Origin: DATEPR01 sp036491115
GTDB lineage: Bacteria > Actinomycetota > Actinomycetes > Mycobacteriales > Pseudonocardiaceae
Direction of reading: 5' to 3'
Assembly: GCA_036491115.1 (NCBI GenBank)
Contig: DASXCQ010000043.1
Location: 1 to 64,000 of the forward strand
DNA length: 64,000 bases
Positions 18,315 through 25,665 of this stretch are shown here, in pieces; within the stretch, counting starts at the first letter, position 1; each line of letters opens with the position of its first letter. Under the pieces are notes generated by a model. It saw only the letters and a list, made by a program, of their open reading frames with translations, made no database searches and was not told the DNA's origin. Made by a program: the position numbers and the translations under genes.

Positions 18315-18692
18315 TTAACCCGAGGGGTCAAGGAGTGCTGCCAGCTCGTCGATGCTACTCCGCAGAGCTAGCCATAGCTTACCTCGAGCCACAGCCTTTT
18401 GATGACTTTGATTTGGCGTTAACTTTTTTTCCGACATGTCGTCGTCGAATTCAATGTAGGCGTCCGTTTTGGCTACAAGGTTCGTGGCCAGCTTTCGAAG
18501 CCCTCTCTTCGATTCTTTGGTTACCTTTAGGTTATCGACTAGCGTAAGAATCTCTTCTGCATCAGCAGAAATAGCGTCTAGATATTTGCGTACGCGTGCG
18601 GCGTTGCGGGTTCGATTGTCAAGGCGGTCCAATGCTGTGCGGATGGGACTATATGGGTCCCAGTGATCCGGCAGCTTGGCCGCGGCGGCCAC
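18315..18692 (-). CDS. Small helical partner of the TIR protein, unknown
   Basis: This 125-residue charged, all-helical protein ('RTALDRLDNRTRNAARVRKY', 'AEEILTLVDNLKVTKESKRG') has no membrane segment or recognised motif. Its GTG start overlaps the TIR gene's TAG stop (TAGTG), so it is translationally coupled and presumably made in fixed ratio with the TIR protein. That arrangement suggests a regulator, scaffold or antitoxin-like partner; none of these is shown by the sequence. The coding strand is AT-rich compared with the host. It is convergent with the gene ending at 18083. Confidence 0.65.
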   Translation of the reverse strand: MAAAAKLPDHWDPYSPIRTALDRLDNRTRNAARVRKYLDAISADAEEILTLVDNLKVTKESKRGLRKLATNLVAKTDAYIEFDDDMSEKKLTPNQSHQKAVARGKLWLALRSSIDELAALLDPSG

Positions 18693-19543
18693 TACTGTTC
18701 CCTATTGACCAGCGACATGAGGTCCAGTACTCGGCGCCTGATTCGTTCCAGGCTGCGGCATGCATTTCCGACCTGGGCTCGAGACGAGCCCGGTCTCGCG
18801 ACTAACGTCAACGCAATTTTTAGCTCATCGAGATAGTGGTCCATCCGGTCGGGTTGTACGGGGTAAGGTGCTCGCGGCTGGTCGACTTCAGCTCGGATAG
18901 CCTCCGTTAAGATTGCCGACTCCCACCATGTACCGGCGTCGAATCGGGCAGAACGAAGAGTGAAGGCAAAGGACTCCCAGTCCTTGAGGTCGTCAGAATT
19001 TTGCAATACCGAAAGGCCCGTTGTGGTCCTGCGTGGTCGAAGAACTGCTAGATTCGACATCTCGGGCATTTTATGACTTCGATTGCCGAGTTTGTCCAGA
19101 ACAGTACGAAGCTCTCTGGTGACATTCGACCAAGCTCTGTCTCGGTCCCCTCCTTGGTGCTCGTTGATCGACATACCCGATGGCGTGTATTGTATTTTCG
19201 ACAGCGGTGCCGATGGTGGGTGTTCAACCGGTGATACATTGATCGGGAACAGTTCGCATTCGCCGGCATCGCACTTCTTGAGCGCCACAGCCAGTTCTTT
19301 GTGATAGCAATAATTCGAGCCATTGAATTCAGGTGTGAAGAGTGCGACGAAGAGGTCCATTTTCTCCAGATGTGTAAGAATCAACTCCCTCCAGGCGTTT
19401 CCTGTTCTAATCTGGCGATCATAGAACAACGTAACATGGTCGAGTTCCCACAACCTGGCCGTATGCTGAAGGAAGGCATCTAAATCGTCAGCGCACTTGC
19501 GTGCGTAACTCACGAAGACATGGACGGGCTGCGGGCTGGGCAC
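18692..19543 (-). CDS. TIR-domain protein with C-terminal helical domain
   Basis: This 283-residue protein opens with a TIR domain at about residues 6-140: 'VHVFVSYARKCADDLDAFLQ', 'LFYDRQIRTGNAWRELI', 'MDLFVALFTPEFNGSNYCYH' followed by KELAVAL. The Glu in 'YHKELAVAL' (E83) sits where the NAD-cleaving Glu of catalytic TIR domains is found. The remaining 140 residues are helical and unassigned ('WESFAFTLRSARFDAGTWWE'). Bacterial TIR proteins with short operons are frequently NADase effectors or signal producers in phage defence. The start is a GTG at 19543. The downstream 125-residue gene is coupled through a one-base overlap. The codon usage and position inside an integrated element indicate acquired cargo. 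Confidence 0.85.
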   Translation of the reverse strand: MPSPQPVHVFVSYARKCADDLDAFLQHTARLWELDHVTLFYDRQIRTGNAWRELILTHLEKMDLFVALFTPEFNGSNYCYHKELAVALKKCDAGECELFPINVSPVEHPPSAPLSKIQYTPSGMSINEHQGGDRDRAWSNVTRELRTVLDKLGNRSHKMPEMSNLAVLRPRRTTTGLSVLQNSDDLKDWESFAFTLRSARFDAGTWWESAILTEAIRAEVDQPRAPYPVQPDRMDHYLDELKIALTLVARPGSSRAQVGNACRSLERIRRRVLDLMSLVNREQ

Positions 19544-20049
19544 CCATCGAGTCTGGCACGGGCATGCGCGAGAGGCTAGGCCCTACTCCGAACCAGGTGA
19601 AGCCGTGGTGGGCTCGTGATGATGATCAGAACGTCCGGTTTTGGAGATCTACTTACCGATTGCCAGGAAGGGTGGATCGAGTAGGCTCGTTCGGGTTTGA
19701 ACAGATGGTTCGGAAAGTCGGGCATGGACACAGCGGACGCGGCGGTGACATGAGAACGGACTGACTCGTCACCGTTATGCAAGTGGCATACCAACCCTCT
19801 GCCGGTTGACGATGTCCCGGAGTCCTGGTCGCCAGGCGTTACTGAAACGGTGCCATCCTCGGGCGGTAGGGCCTACCGTAAGGCTGGACCTGCCCGTGTG
19901 AGCGATGGGAGACGCTTGTCGCTTGCACTCTCTCCTACAGCGACTCGGAGGGTTAGATCAACCTCGTCTGGGCCATTGCGCAGCAGGCGAGTCCCGCGCA
20001 CAGGATCAAGGCACGTAGATCGTTGGGACAAAGCCCGGAGGGGACAGGC
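19544..20049. other. 506-base divergent spacer with one inverted repeat
   Basis: Reading frames here are short and lack start-site or family support. The spacer separates the divergent TIR and SLATT genes and ends in GGAGGGG before the SLATT start. A perfect repeat CGGTAGG-G-CCTACCG lies at 19864-19878 and could be a regulator site. Otherwise I see nothing assignable; a small RNA cannot be excluded. Confidence 0.4.
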
Positions 20050-20907
20050 ATGCACATCGAGGACGCGTGGCTATGGCACCGTCGCTGGTCAGCATTAGCA
20101 ACCCGTCGCTTACGTACCTTGATCTGGTTCGGCAGGGCCAATGTGAGTTTGCTCGTCTTGGGCGCCCTGCTTGGTGCTACCGCAGCCGAGGTCAACCGCA
20201 ATGGGGTCAATAACATTGTGCTGGGGGCCGTGGGGGCGGCGGCGCTGGCTGCTGCGGCGTTCGTTCAAGGCCGCTGGCTCACATCAGAGAGAGTGCAGGA
20301 AAGGGTTGCGGCGAGATCAGCGTCTGAATCTATCAAGTCGGCTGTAATCCAGCGTCAGGTCGGTGTGGGAAATTTCGCGGGCTCGCAGGGAGACGCATTA
20401 CTTGGTGAAGTGATGCGCGATGTCGAAGCGCGGACCGCCGCACTGATTGCCGCCGCGACCGTCCTCGAACCAGACGCATTGTCCTTACCGAAGATTCACA
20501 ATATCGCGGATTACGTGGACGAGCGTGCTCGCGATCAGGAGAATTGGCATATCCGTGCCGCGCGCAAGCGCATGCGCATAGAGGCTCGCTGGCGTGGTGC
20601 CGAAGTACTCGCGACGCTTACTGCTGCGCTGATTTCTGCGATCGGCATCGAGACCAAAGTTCAAGACCTTGCGATTTGGGTCGGAGTTGCAACAACAATC
20701 GCGACTGCATTAACAGCGTATCGCGCGCGCGAACAGCATGCGCGAATAGCAGCCGGATATGCCAGGACCGCCAACAATCTCGGCCGACTCCTCAGCCAGT
20801 TCGACGTGAATACGGCAGACGATGCGGAGTCTGCGACTTTTGTCAACGATATCGAATCGGTGCTGAGCCAGGAGGATACGAATTGGTCAACGCAGACCAC
20901 GACTTAG
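20050..20907 (+). CDS. Double SLATT-domain (DUF4231-type) membrane protein
   Basis: This 285-residue protein has two helical-hairpin units. Each pairs a soluble helix with two membrane segments: 'VSLLVLGALLGATAA' plus 'IVLGAVGAAALAAAAFVQG', and 'VLATLTAALISAIGIET' plus 'LAIWVGVATTIATALTAYRA'. The aromatic/Arg pattern 'AWLWHRRWSALATRRLR' and the helix 'RDQENWHIRAARKRMRIEA' match SLATT (SMODS and SLOG associating 2TM effector) proteins. That family was proposed from genome context to form pores triggered by nucleotide signals. The ATG at 20050 is chosen for the GGAGG 9 bases upstream. It is divergent from the TIR operon, a pairing consistent with a shared defence role, though independent function is possible. 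Confidence 0.75.
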   Translation: MHIEDAWLWHRRWSALATRRLRTLIWFGRANVSLLVLGALLGATAAEVNRNGVNNIVLGAVGAAALAAAAFVQGRWLTSERVQERVAARSASESIKSAVIQRQVGVGNFAGSQGDALLGEVMRDVEARTAALIAAATVLEPDALSLPKIHNIADYVDERARDQENWHIRAARKRMRIEARWRGAEVLATLTAALISAIGIETKVQDLAIWVGVATTIATALTAYRAREQHARIAAGYARTANNLGRLLSQFDVNTADDAESATFVNDIESVLSQEDTNWSTQTTT

Positions 20908-20988
20908 CACTTTCTGACGCGGCTAGGCCGTGTTCGACAGGCTTGATCGGGATGTGGCCGCGCGTCGATAGTCCTTCCGTCCAGGCCA

Positions 20989-21549
20989 TCAGTCGTGCGG
21001 CAAGTCGAGTCCATAGATGATCGCTACCTTCAGTGCCCATGCGCGGGACCGTTGGGGCGCATGTTTCAACTGTTCCTGTGCCCATTGCTCCGGCGTCGGC
21101 GTGTTGCCCGCCAGGTTGGCCGCTGCTGTGCTGATTGGCCGCTCGGCGTGACTACTTCCTTGTTGCTTGGTGTCCCCTGCGGCCACATGAGCGCCTGACT
21201 CGGCGGCGGCGCTCAGGCGGGGTCGCGGTACCCGGTCGTTAGCGGCCAGATCGGCTGTGCCGGTCGATCCGGTGGTGCTGGTCTGGTCGGTCGCGGATGG
21301 GTCCGGGTTGCTGGCGGTAGGTGGTGCATGACCACTGCTCCTGTCTGACGTAGTCGTGCTGGCTTGTCTCGCGGTCGAGCGGGACGCGTTCGGTGGGTCT
21401 GTCAGATGTGGTCGTTTCGGAGCGGAATTTGCGCGGTTGTGACGGCCGCGTGGCGAGGCGTCACAGCCGTCACAGCCCACATTCCCGCTGGTCGACCTGC
21501 CTGGAGTGCCGTCACGGGCGGTGTGACGGCGTGACTGCTGGGCCGTCAC
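20989..21549 (-). CDS. Low-complexity transfer-operon protein with conserved C-terminal motif
   Basis: Most of this 186-residue protein is a Ser/Thr/Pro/Ala-rich disordered tail. Only the last 35 residues look conserved: 'PTPEQWAQEQLKHAPQRSRA' followed by 'IIYGLDL', a pattern like short ORFs found after tra genes in actinomycete elements. The GTG start overlaps the translocase stop (GTGA), so the two are coupled. The first 110 bases of the gene also hold four of the six 8-bp clt-like repeats (one of them spans its start codon), which may explain the low-complexity coding. Function unknown. Confidence 0.55.
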   Translation of the reverse strand: MTAQQSRRHTARDGTPGRSTSGNVGCDGCDASPRGRHNRANSAPKRPHLTDPPNASRSTARQASTTTSDRSSGHAPPTASNPDPSATDQTSTTGSTGTADLAANDRVPRPRLSAAAESGAHVAAGDTKQQGSSHAERPISTAAANLAGNTPTPEQWAQEQLKHAPQRSRAWALKVAIIYGLDLPHD

Positions 21550-21582
21550 GGTGTGACACCCGATGGGCCGCGTTGTGACGGC
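21439..21582. repeat. Six-copy 8-bp repeat cluster, candidate clt (conjugal transfer) locus
   Basis: The octamer GTGACGGC occurs six times without mismatch in 144 bp, in both orientations: plus at 21439, 21523 and 21575; minus (GCCGTCAC) at 21466, 21508 and 21542. Near-copies (GGCGTCAC at 21457, GTGACTGC at 21531) add to it. The cluster spans the junction of the translocase gene and the small ORF after it. Streptomyces TraB proteins recognise clusters of 8-bp repeats (TRS) in a clt locus near the tra gene, using a C-terminal winged helix. Position, unit length and copy number fit that role, which remains inferred. Confidence 0.75.
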
Positions 21583-23789
21583 TGATCCTGATCATCCGAG
21601 CCGTCCCGCTGGCGGTCGCCTCGTCCGGACCAGTGGTGGACAGCAGCGCGGATGTCGATGGTGCGATAGCCACGGACTTGTCGGACCGTGCCGTCGTTGG
21701 TCGGTACGCGGTCGCGGGTGGGCTCACAGCCCACCTCGCGCATCTGCTGAGCGAACGTGCCGGGATCGATGTCCAGGGCGTCGACCAATTCGCTCGTGGG
21801 GATGAACTCACGTTCGCCGACCTCGTCCCCTAGGTAGTCCATCACGGCCGCCAGGGGTTCGCGCAGCTTCATTCGGTGATCGTCAGCAACCTCGCCTGTC
21901 TGGTCGGCGTGGCCGGAACCCAACGCCTTGACCACGCTGGCCTGATCGACCTCGTATGTCAGGTCGTCGCCGGCCGCGTGTCCGGCCAGCGTCCCGGCCG
22001 CCTCGCGCAAGGCCCGGCCGCGTGCGCAGATCTCCCGCCACTCGGCGTTCGGCATGTAGTACGTGCGCACCGTCATGGCCAACACGTCGGCCCCGGCGTC
22101 GGTGTCGCCATCCGGGCGCAGGATGCCCACGCCCTTGTACCCAGGCAGCAGGGTTGAGGCGTCGTAGCCGCGTGTGTTCATCTGCTCCCCCAACACGATG
22201 TTGGAGTCCCGCCAGTCCATCACTCGCAACGCGAACCGGGAACCCAACACCGCCCGCAGCCGGGACGGAATGGTGTTCGAGTCCGGACGTTGGGTGGCAA
22301 TGATGACCACGATGCCCGCCGCTGGCCCTTTGCGAACCAGATAGGTCAACAGGTCCGCGATGTACTCCCCGAGAGTGGCCTTCTTACCACCGATCTGTTG
22401 GCGTGTATGGTTTTCCAGGAAAACCTGAACCTCATCGATGATCACCACGGTTACTGGCATCCCGAGGTTCGTGTCCCGCGAGATCGCCGGAGTGATCTTC
22501 GACTCCGGACAGATCTCATCATCCAATGTGGCCATCCGGGCGAACCGCGACTGCACCTCCGCCACCAGTTCCACCAGGTGATCCCGCACCGCCTCGGCCT
22601 GGTCCAGCTCGTCACCGCACACGAACCGGTAGGCCACCTGTTCGACGGCGTCCCAGTCCTTGCCGCCCTTCCCGTCGAATACGTACAGCCTGGTGAACGG
22701 GTCCAGTACCAGGCCGGACGCGGCCAGGCGGGTTGCGAATGTCTTACCCTGCCTGGGAATTGCTCCCACCAGTAGCGAGGTCCACACCAACGGCAGGTCA
22801 ATTCGCCGCTGTCGCGCGTCGAGGCCGAACGGCACCGGCCTCCAGGCGTCCCACCACTCCACGTCCAGCAGCGGGGTCCGCAGTGGTGGACCGGCGTAGG
22901 GGTCCTCATCTGCCACCCACAGGAACACCCGTCCCGCGTGCCCGCCCTTGCCGCGCACCCGTTCCGCGATCAGTTGCACTTCATCGACAGCCAGCGCCGA
23001 CGCGAGCGCGTCCCGGTGTTTGATCACGTCGGCGGCCTTGCGGGTTGCCGGCAGATCCACTGTGATGGCCCAGCCATCACCAACCCGACCGGCCCGCTCG
23101 ACCAGGCGCAGGGTTTCGTCCTTGCCGATCAGCTTCGCGTCCCGGAAGGCGTCGACCAGGACTTGTGGGTCCATCGTCCAGGTCAGCGTGCGCGGACCGG
23201 CGAGCACCGCCTTGCGTCCTGGTGAGCCGTCCTTGCGTCGGCCGATGATGGCCAGCGCTACCGCTGCGACTCCGGCAGTGATCCACACAGCGCGGGAGCC
23301 GTACACGAGATCGGCGATCAGCAGCAGTACTGCACCGGCCGCGACTGCCGCGCCGGTGATCTTCCACCGGAACAGGGTCAGCGCACGGATCTCAACGAAC
23401 TTGTCGGCCAGCTTCTCCGACTGCTCGGCCGCCTCTCGGTAGTCGTGCACCCGCACCCACCGACGCCAGGCACGCACGGACACCACCAGACCCCGCGCCG
23501 CCGCGCCAAGTAGCCGAAACGGTGAGTGCAGCAGCCACGCGGCGGCGTCCTTGCCGCACTGCCGTGCCGCATGTGCGGACTTCAGCCCGGCCGGCACCCG
23601 CCGTGAACGCTGCCACCAGTTCACGAATTGGCGTCCTGTGGCATGTCGGATCACGACCGGTTGCGCGGGCGTGGTGTCGGCGACCAGCTCGCCGTCGTAC
23701 ACAGGCCCGACGGGCTCCACCGCCCGTATCGGCACTGCGATCGGCAGGGCATCGGGTACAACGGCGCTCCTGTCTTCATCCGAGGTCAA
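21546..23789 (-). CDS. FtsK/SpoIIIE-type conjugal DNA translocase (TraB-like)
   Basis: This protein of about 747 residues pumps double-stranded DNA during mycelial conjugation of actinomycete elements. It has two N-terminal membrane segments ('ITGAAVAAGAVLLLIADLVY' and 'AVWITAGVAAVALAIIG'). Next comes a motor domain with P-loop 'VGAIPRQGKTFATRLA' near residue 340 and Walker B 'VTVVIIDEVQVFLE' near 445, and then a C-terminal winged helix ('FIPTSELVDALDIDPGTFAQ') of the kind that reads clt repeats. The start is taken as TTG at 23789, overlapping the upstream stop (TTGA) with GGGGGTG just before it. Longer frames run into the DUF2637 gene. It lies in a five-overlap operon, and its own 3' end carries the candidate clt repeats. 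Confidence 0.92.
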   Translation of the reverse strand: MTSDEDRSAVVPDALPIAVPIRAVEPVGPVYDGELVADTTPAQPVVIRHATGRQFVNWWQRSRRVPAGLKSAHAARQCGKDAAAWLLHSPFRLLGAAARGLVVSVRAWRRWVRVHDYREAAEQSEKLADKFVEIRALTLFRWKITGAAVAAGAVLLLIADLVYGSRAVWITAGVAAVALAIIGRRKDGSPGRKAVLAGPRTLTWTMDPQVLVDAFRDAKLIGKDETLRLVERAGRVGDGWAITVDLPATRKAADVIKHRDALASALAVDEVQLIAERVRGKGGHAGRVFLWVADEDPYAGPPLRTPLLDVEWWDAWRPVPFGLDARQRRIDLPLVWTSLLVGAIPRQGKTFATRLAASGLVLDPFTRLYVFDGKGGKDWDAVEQVAYRFVCGDELDQAEAVRDHLVELVAEVQSRFARMATLDDEICPESKITPAISRDTNLGMPVTVVIIDEVQVFLENHTRQQIGGKKATLGEYIADLLTYLVRKGPAAGIVVIIATQRPDSNTIPSRLRAVLGSRFALRVMDWRDSNIVLGEQMNTRGYDASTLLPGYKGVGILRPDGDTDAGADVLAMTVRTYYMPNAEWREICARGRALREAAGTLAGHAAGDDLTYEVDQASVVKALGSGHADQTGEVADDHRMKLREPLAAVMDYLGDEVGEREFIPTSELVDALDIDPGTFAQQMREVGCEPTRDRVPTNDGTVRQVRGYRTIDIRAAVHHWSGRGDRQRDGSDDQDQPSQRGPSGVTP

Positions 23790-24496
23790 GCCGTCACCCC
23801 CGCATCGGTCGCGGTGGCCTCGGCTCGTAGCACGGCGGCCAGCCGGGAGGACAACCCACGTGAGCACCCGGTGGTCTCCCGCACCCACGCCGGGGTCACG
23901 GTCACCTCTGCTGTGTGCGCAGCACGGGCTGCGGCCAGGTAGTCCGCGAACGACGTTCGCCGCGCCGGATGCGGATCGGCGACCGGCTGTGTGGCATCAC
24001 CGGATGAGTTCATGAACGCCTGCCCCAACGCATCCCGCAGGTCGGTCACCGCCTCGGCGGCGACGAACACCACCAACGGAGGCACCGAGTGCAGTACCAC
24101 CAACGCCGGTGAACCGGTCATGAACGCCTGCCAGGTGTTCATGACATAGGTGGCCGCGAGCGTGAACCACTTCGCCGTCCGCGACCATCCACCGGTCCGC
24201 GCACCGTGCCGTGCGGTGACCTGCTCGGCCCGAAGGATGGCCAGCAACACCAGCGAGACCATCGGATCCAGCAGCCACGCCGACCACCACGGCAGCGACC
24301 ACGTACGGGCACCGTTCGCGGCGAACTGCTGAACGTTGGTCATCGTGAAGCCCAGGCCCAGCAGAATCCCGGACCAGCACAACCGGTCGACCTGGACGGC
24401 CACCCGCGCCACCGGTTCGGCCCCGGCCAGCCGGTTCTCCTCGGACTTCGGCATGGCCCGACGGAATTGGCTCTGGTCTGCCCGTGGCGCGTTCAT
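23786..24496 (-). CDS. DUF2637-family membrane protein of the transfer operon
   Basis: This 236-residue protein shows about four membrane helices in its first 160 residues: 'WSGILLGLGFTMTNVQQFAA', 'WWSAWLLDPMVSLVLLAIL', 'AKWFTLAATYVMNTWQAF' and 'ALVVLHSVPPLVVFVAAEA'. The pattern matches DUF2637 proteins encoded on actinomycete plasmids and AICEs. The C-terminal part is a soluble helical region ('FADYLAAARAAHTAEVTVTP') with an HTH-like look. It starts with an ATG overlapping the upstream stop (ATGA) and ends overlapping the translocase's TTG. It probably works at the membrane with the translocase (Spd-like role), but that is not demonstrated. Confidence 0.8.
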   Translation of the reverse strand: MNAPRADQSQFRRAMPKSEENRLAGAEPVARVAVQVDRLCWSGILLGLGFTMTNVQQFAANGARTWSLPWWSAWLLDPMVSLVLLAILRAEQVTARHGARTGGWSRTAKWFTLAATYVMNTWQAFMTGSPALVVLHSVPPLVVFVAAEAVTDLRDALGQAFMNSSGDATQPVADPHPARRTSFADYLAAARAAHTAEVTVTPAWVRETTGCSRGLSSRLAAVLRAEATATDAGVTA

Positions 24497-24846
24497 CGGC
24501 CACCACCCCGCCGGCCACGGGCCGACCGGCCGTTCACGGCCCGTAGATCCACCGTCGTCACGGTCAGAGTCCGGGTCACGACATGAGCGGCCAGTAGGTC
24601 CGGCACTGCCAGCACCGCGAACGTCACCCACAGATTGCCGGAGTGTGTGATGACCACCCACTGCACTCCGACCAGCAGCCCGGCCGTCAGCAGCACCCGC
24701 CCGGTCAGCGACACCAGCCGCACACCGGACCGAGCCGCGTCCGCAGCGGCACGAGGACGACGGGAACCGGCCCGCCACACCCACACCAAGACGCCCAGCC
24801 CGCCCATACCTGCCAACAACTCCTGTGCGGTGAGATGCACGCTCAT
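24493..24846 (-). CDS. Small membrane protein of the transfer operon
   Basis: This 117-residue protein has three hydrophobic segments: 'LLAGMGGLGVLVWVWRAG', 'LLTAGLLVGVQWVVITHSG' and 'LWVTFAVLAVPDLLAAHVV'. An Arg/Gly-rich tail follows. No family is recognised, but such small membrane proteins regularly precede DUF2637 genes in actinomycete elements, where spd-type genes help spread the element between compartments. It overlaps both neighbours by ATGA, so all are expressed together. Confidence 0.7.
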   Translation of the reverse strand: MSVHLTAQELLAGMGGLGVLVWVWRAGSRRPRAAADAARSGVRLVSLTGRVLLTAGLLVGVQWVVITHSGNLWVTFAVLAVPDLLAAHVVTRTLTVTTVDLRAVNGRSARGRRGGGR

Positions 24847-25235
24847 ACCCGCTCACCGCCCACCGAGCCGTCAGGATCGGTCTCGTCGGTTTGTCGGCGG
24901 CGGTAGCGCCACACCGTGAACAGCTCCCGCACGGCTTCAGCCGGCAGCGATCCCCACACACCCACCGTCGCAGCGCCCGACGTGCGGAGCTGCAACTCCA
25001 GACACTCCCGCCGGACCGGACAGCCCGCACAGATCCGCGCGGCGAACTCCCGGTCAGTCAGGTCGTCGCCCGACCAGGCCGGCTCCTGCTGCCCCAAGCC
25101 GTACAGCTCCATGCAGGAACCATCACGGGTCACCAGCTCCAGCAGCACCTCGTCCGGCACGCCTGCCACCGCGTCCAAAGACTCCGCCAGGCGCTCGATG
25201 CCCTCGCCTGGGTTCAGCGCGTCCGTGCCGTTCAT
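24843..25235 (-). CDS. WhiB-family iron-sulfur regulator encoded by the element
   Basis: This 130-residue protein carries the four cysteines of WhiB proteins (C41, C69, C72, C78; spacing C-x27-C-x2-C-x5-C, seen as 'RICAGCPVRREC'). The turn motif 'VGVWGSLPAEAV' and a basic tail 'WRYRRRQTDE' follow it. WhiB proteins hold a [4Fe-4S] cluster and act with sigma factors on transcription, and element-encoded copies occur on actinomycete plasmids. Lying second in the transfer operon, it probably controls transfer genes or host genes in response to redox state. It starts with an ATG overlapping the preceding HTH gene's stop. Confidence 0.9.
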   Translation of the reverse strand: MNGTDALNPGEGIERLAESLDAVAGVPDEVLLELVTRDGSCMELYGLGQQEPAWSGDDLTDREFAARICAGCPVRRECLELQLRTSGAATVGVWGSLPAEAVRELFTVWRYRRRQTDETDPDGSVGGERV

Positions 25236-25459
25236 CGGGCCTCACCCCGCCCGAGTCGGTCGACACGTGGCTCGTCTTCGGAGGCCAGCTCAGCCAGCAC
25301 ATGTGCCGGCACCAGCAGACACCGCCTACGCCGCACGACCGGCAACAGCCCGACGTGGATCGCCCAGCAAACCCGGTCGGTGTCGACGCCGAGAAGCCAG
25401 GCAACCTCCGAGATCGTGAACAAGGGGTATGGATGATTCTTCGAACGAGATTTCTTCAT
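25232..25459 (-). CDS. Small HTH protein (excisionase/MerR-like)
   Basis: The core of this 75-residue basic protein, 'FTISEVAWLLGVDTDRVCWA', is a winged-helix reading head of the MerR/Xis type. Next comes 'GLLPVVRRRRCLLVPAHVLA', which gives the wing and third helix. The product may be the element's excisionase or the first regulator of the transfer operon; position favours the latter, since serine-integrase directionality factors are not usually MerR-like. The ATG at 25459 is chosen because longer starts add a low-quality N terminus; AAGGA lies 10 bases upstream. Confidence 0.75.
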   Translation of the reverse strand: MKKSRSKNHPYPLFTISEVAWLLGVDTDRVCWAIHVGLLPVVRRRRCLLVPAHVLAELASEDEPRVDRLGRGEAR

Positions 25460-25488
25460 GGTTGGTTGGTCCTTACTCTTGGCTGCGA

Positions 25489-25503
25489 CTCGCGGATTGC
25501 GAG
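25489..25503. promoter_or_regulatory. Inverted repeat upstream of the transfer operon
   Basis: CTCGC-GGATT-GCGAG is a perfect 5-bp inverted repeat 30 bases before the first transfer-operon start codon. It could be a regulator site at the operon promoter. The arms are short, so chance is possible. Confidence 0.4.
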
Positions 25504-25563
25504 CCGCTGCCTCAAGTAACGGCGAAAGGGCAGCACACAACCATGCCGCCTTGGCAATACACT

Positions 25564-25658
25564 ATTCTTGACGAGAATTACACCAGGTCAAGACCATGTG
25601 ATGGATCAGAGATATTCCGAGAAAGAATGTGCGCGCGACCAATATTCCGGGAGAGAAT
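25564..25658. repeat. Three ATTC-N7-GAAT palindromes, candidate operator array
   Basis: The motif ATTC-N7-GAAT occurs at 25564-25578, 25614-25628 and 25644-25658. The last two belong to a longer 19-base direct repeat (25611-25629 and 25641-25659, 16 of 19 identical). The array fills the 206-base gap between the XRE regulator's stop codon and the transfer operon it points to, an AT-rich patch in GC-rich DNA. It most likely binds the XRE protein or the small HTH protein to control transfer; an origin-like iteron role is an alternative. Confidence 0.7.
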
Positions 25659-25665
25659 GCTCGCC

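Noticed and set aside
21439..21582. Possible CRISPR array from regular short repeats
   Set aside because: Units are 8 bp, occur in both orientations with irregular short gaps, and lie in coding DNA beside a translocase; no cas genes.
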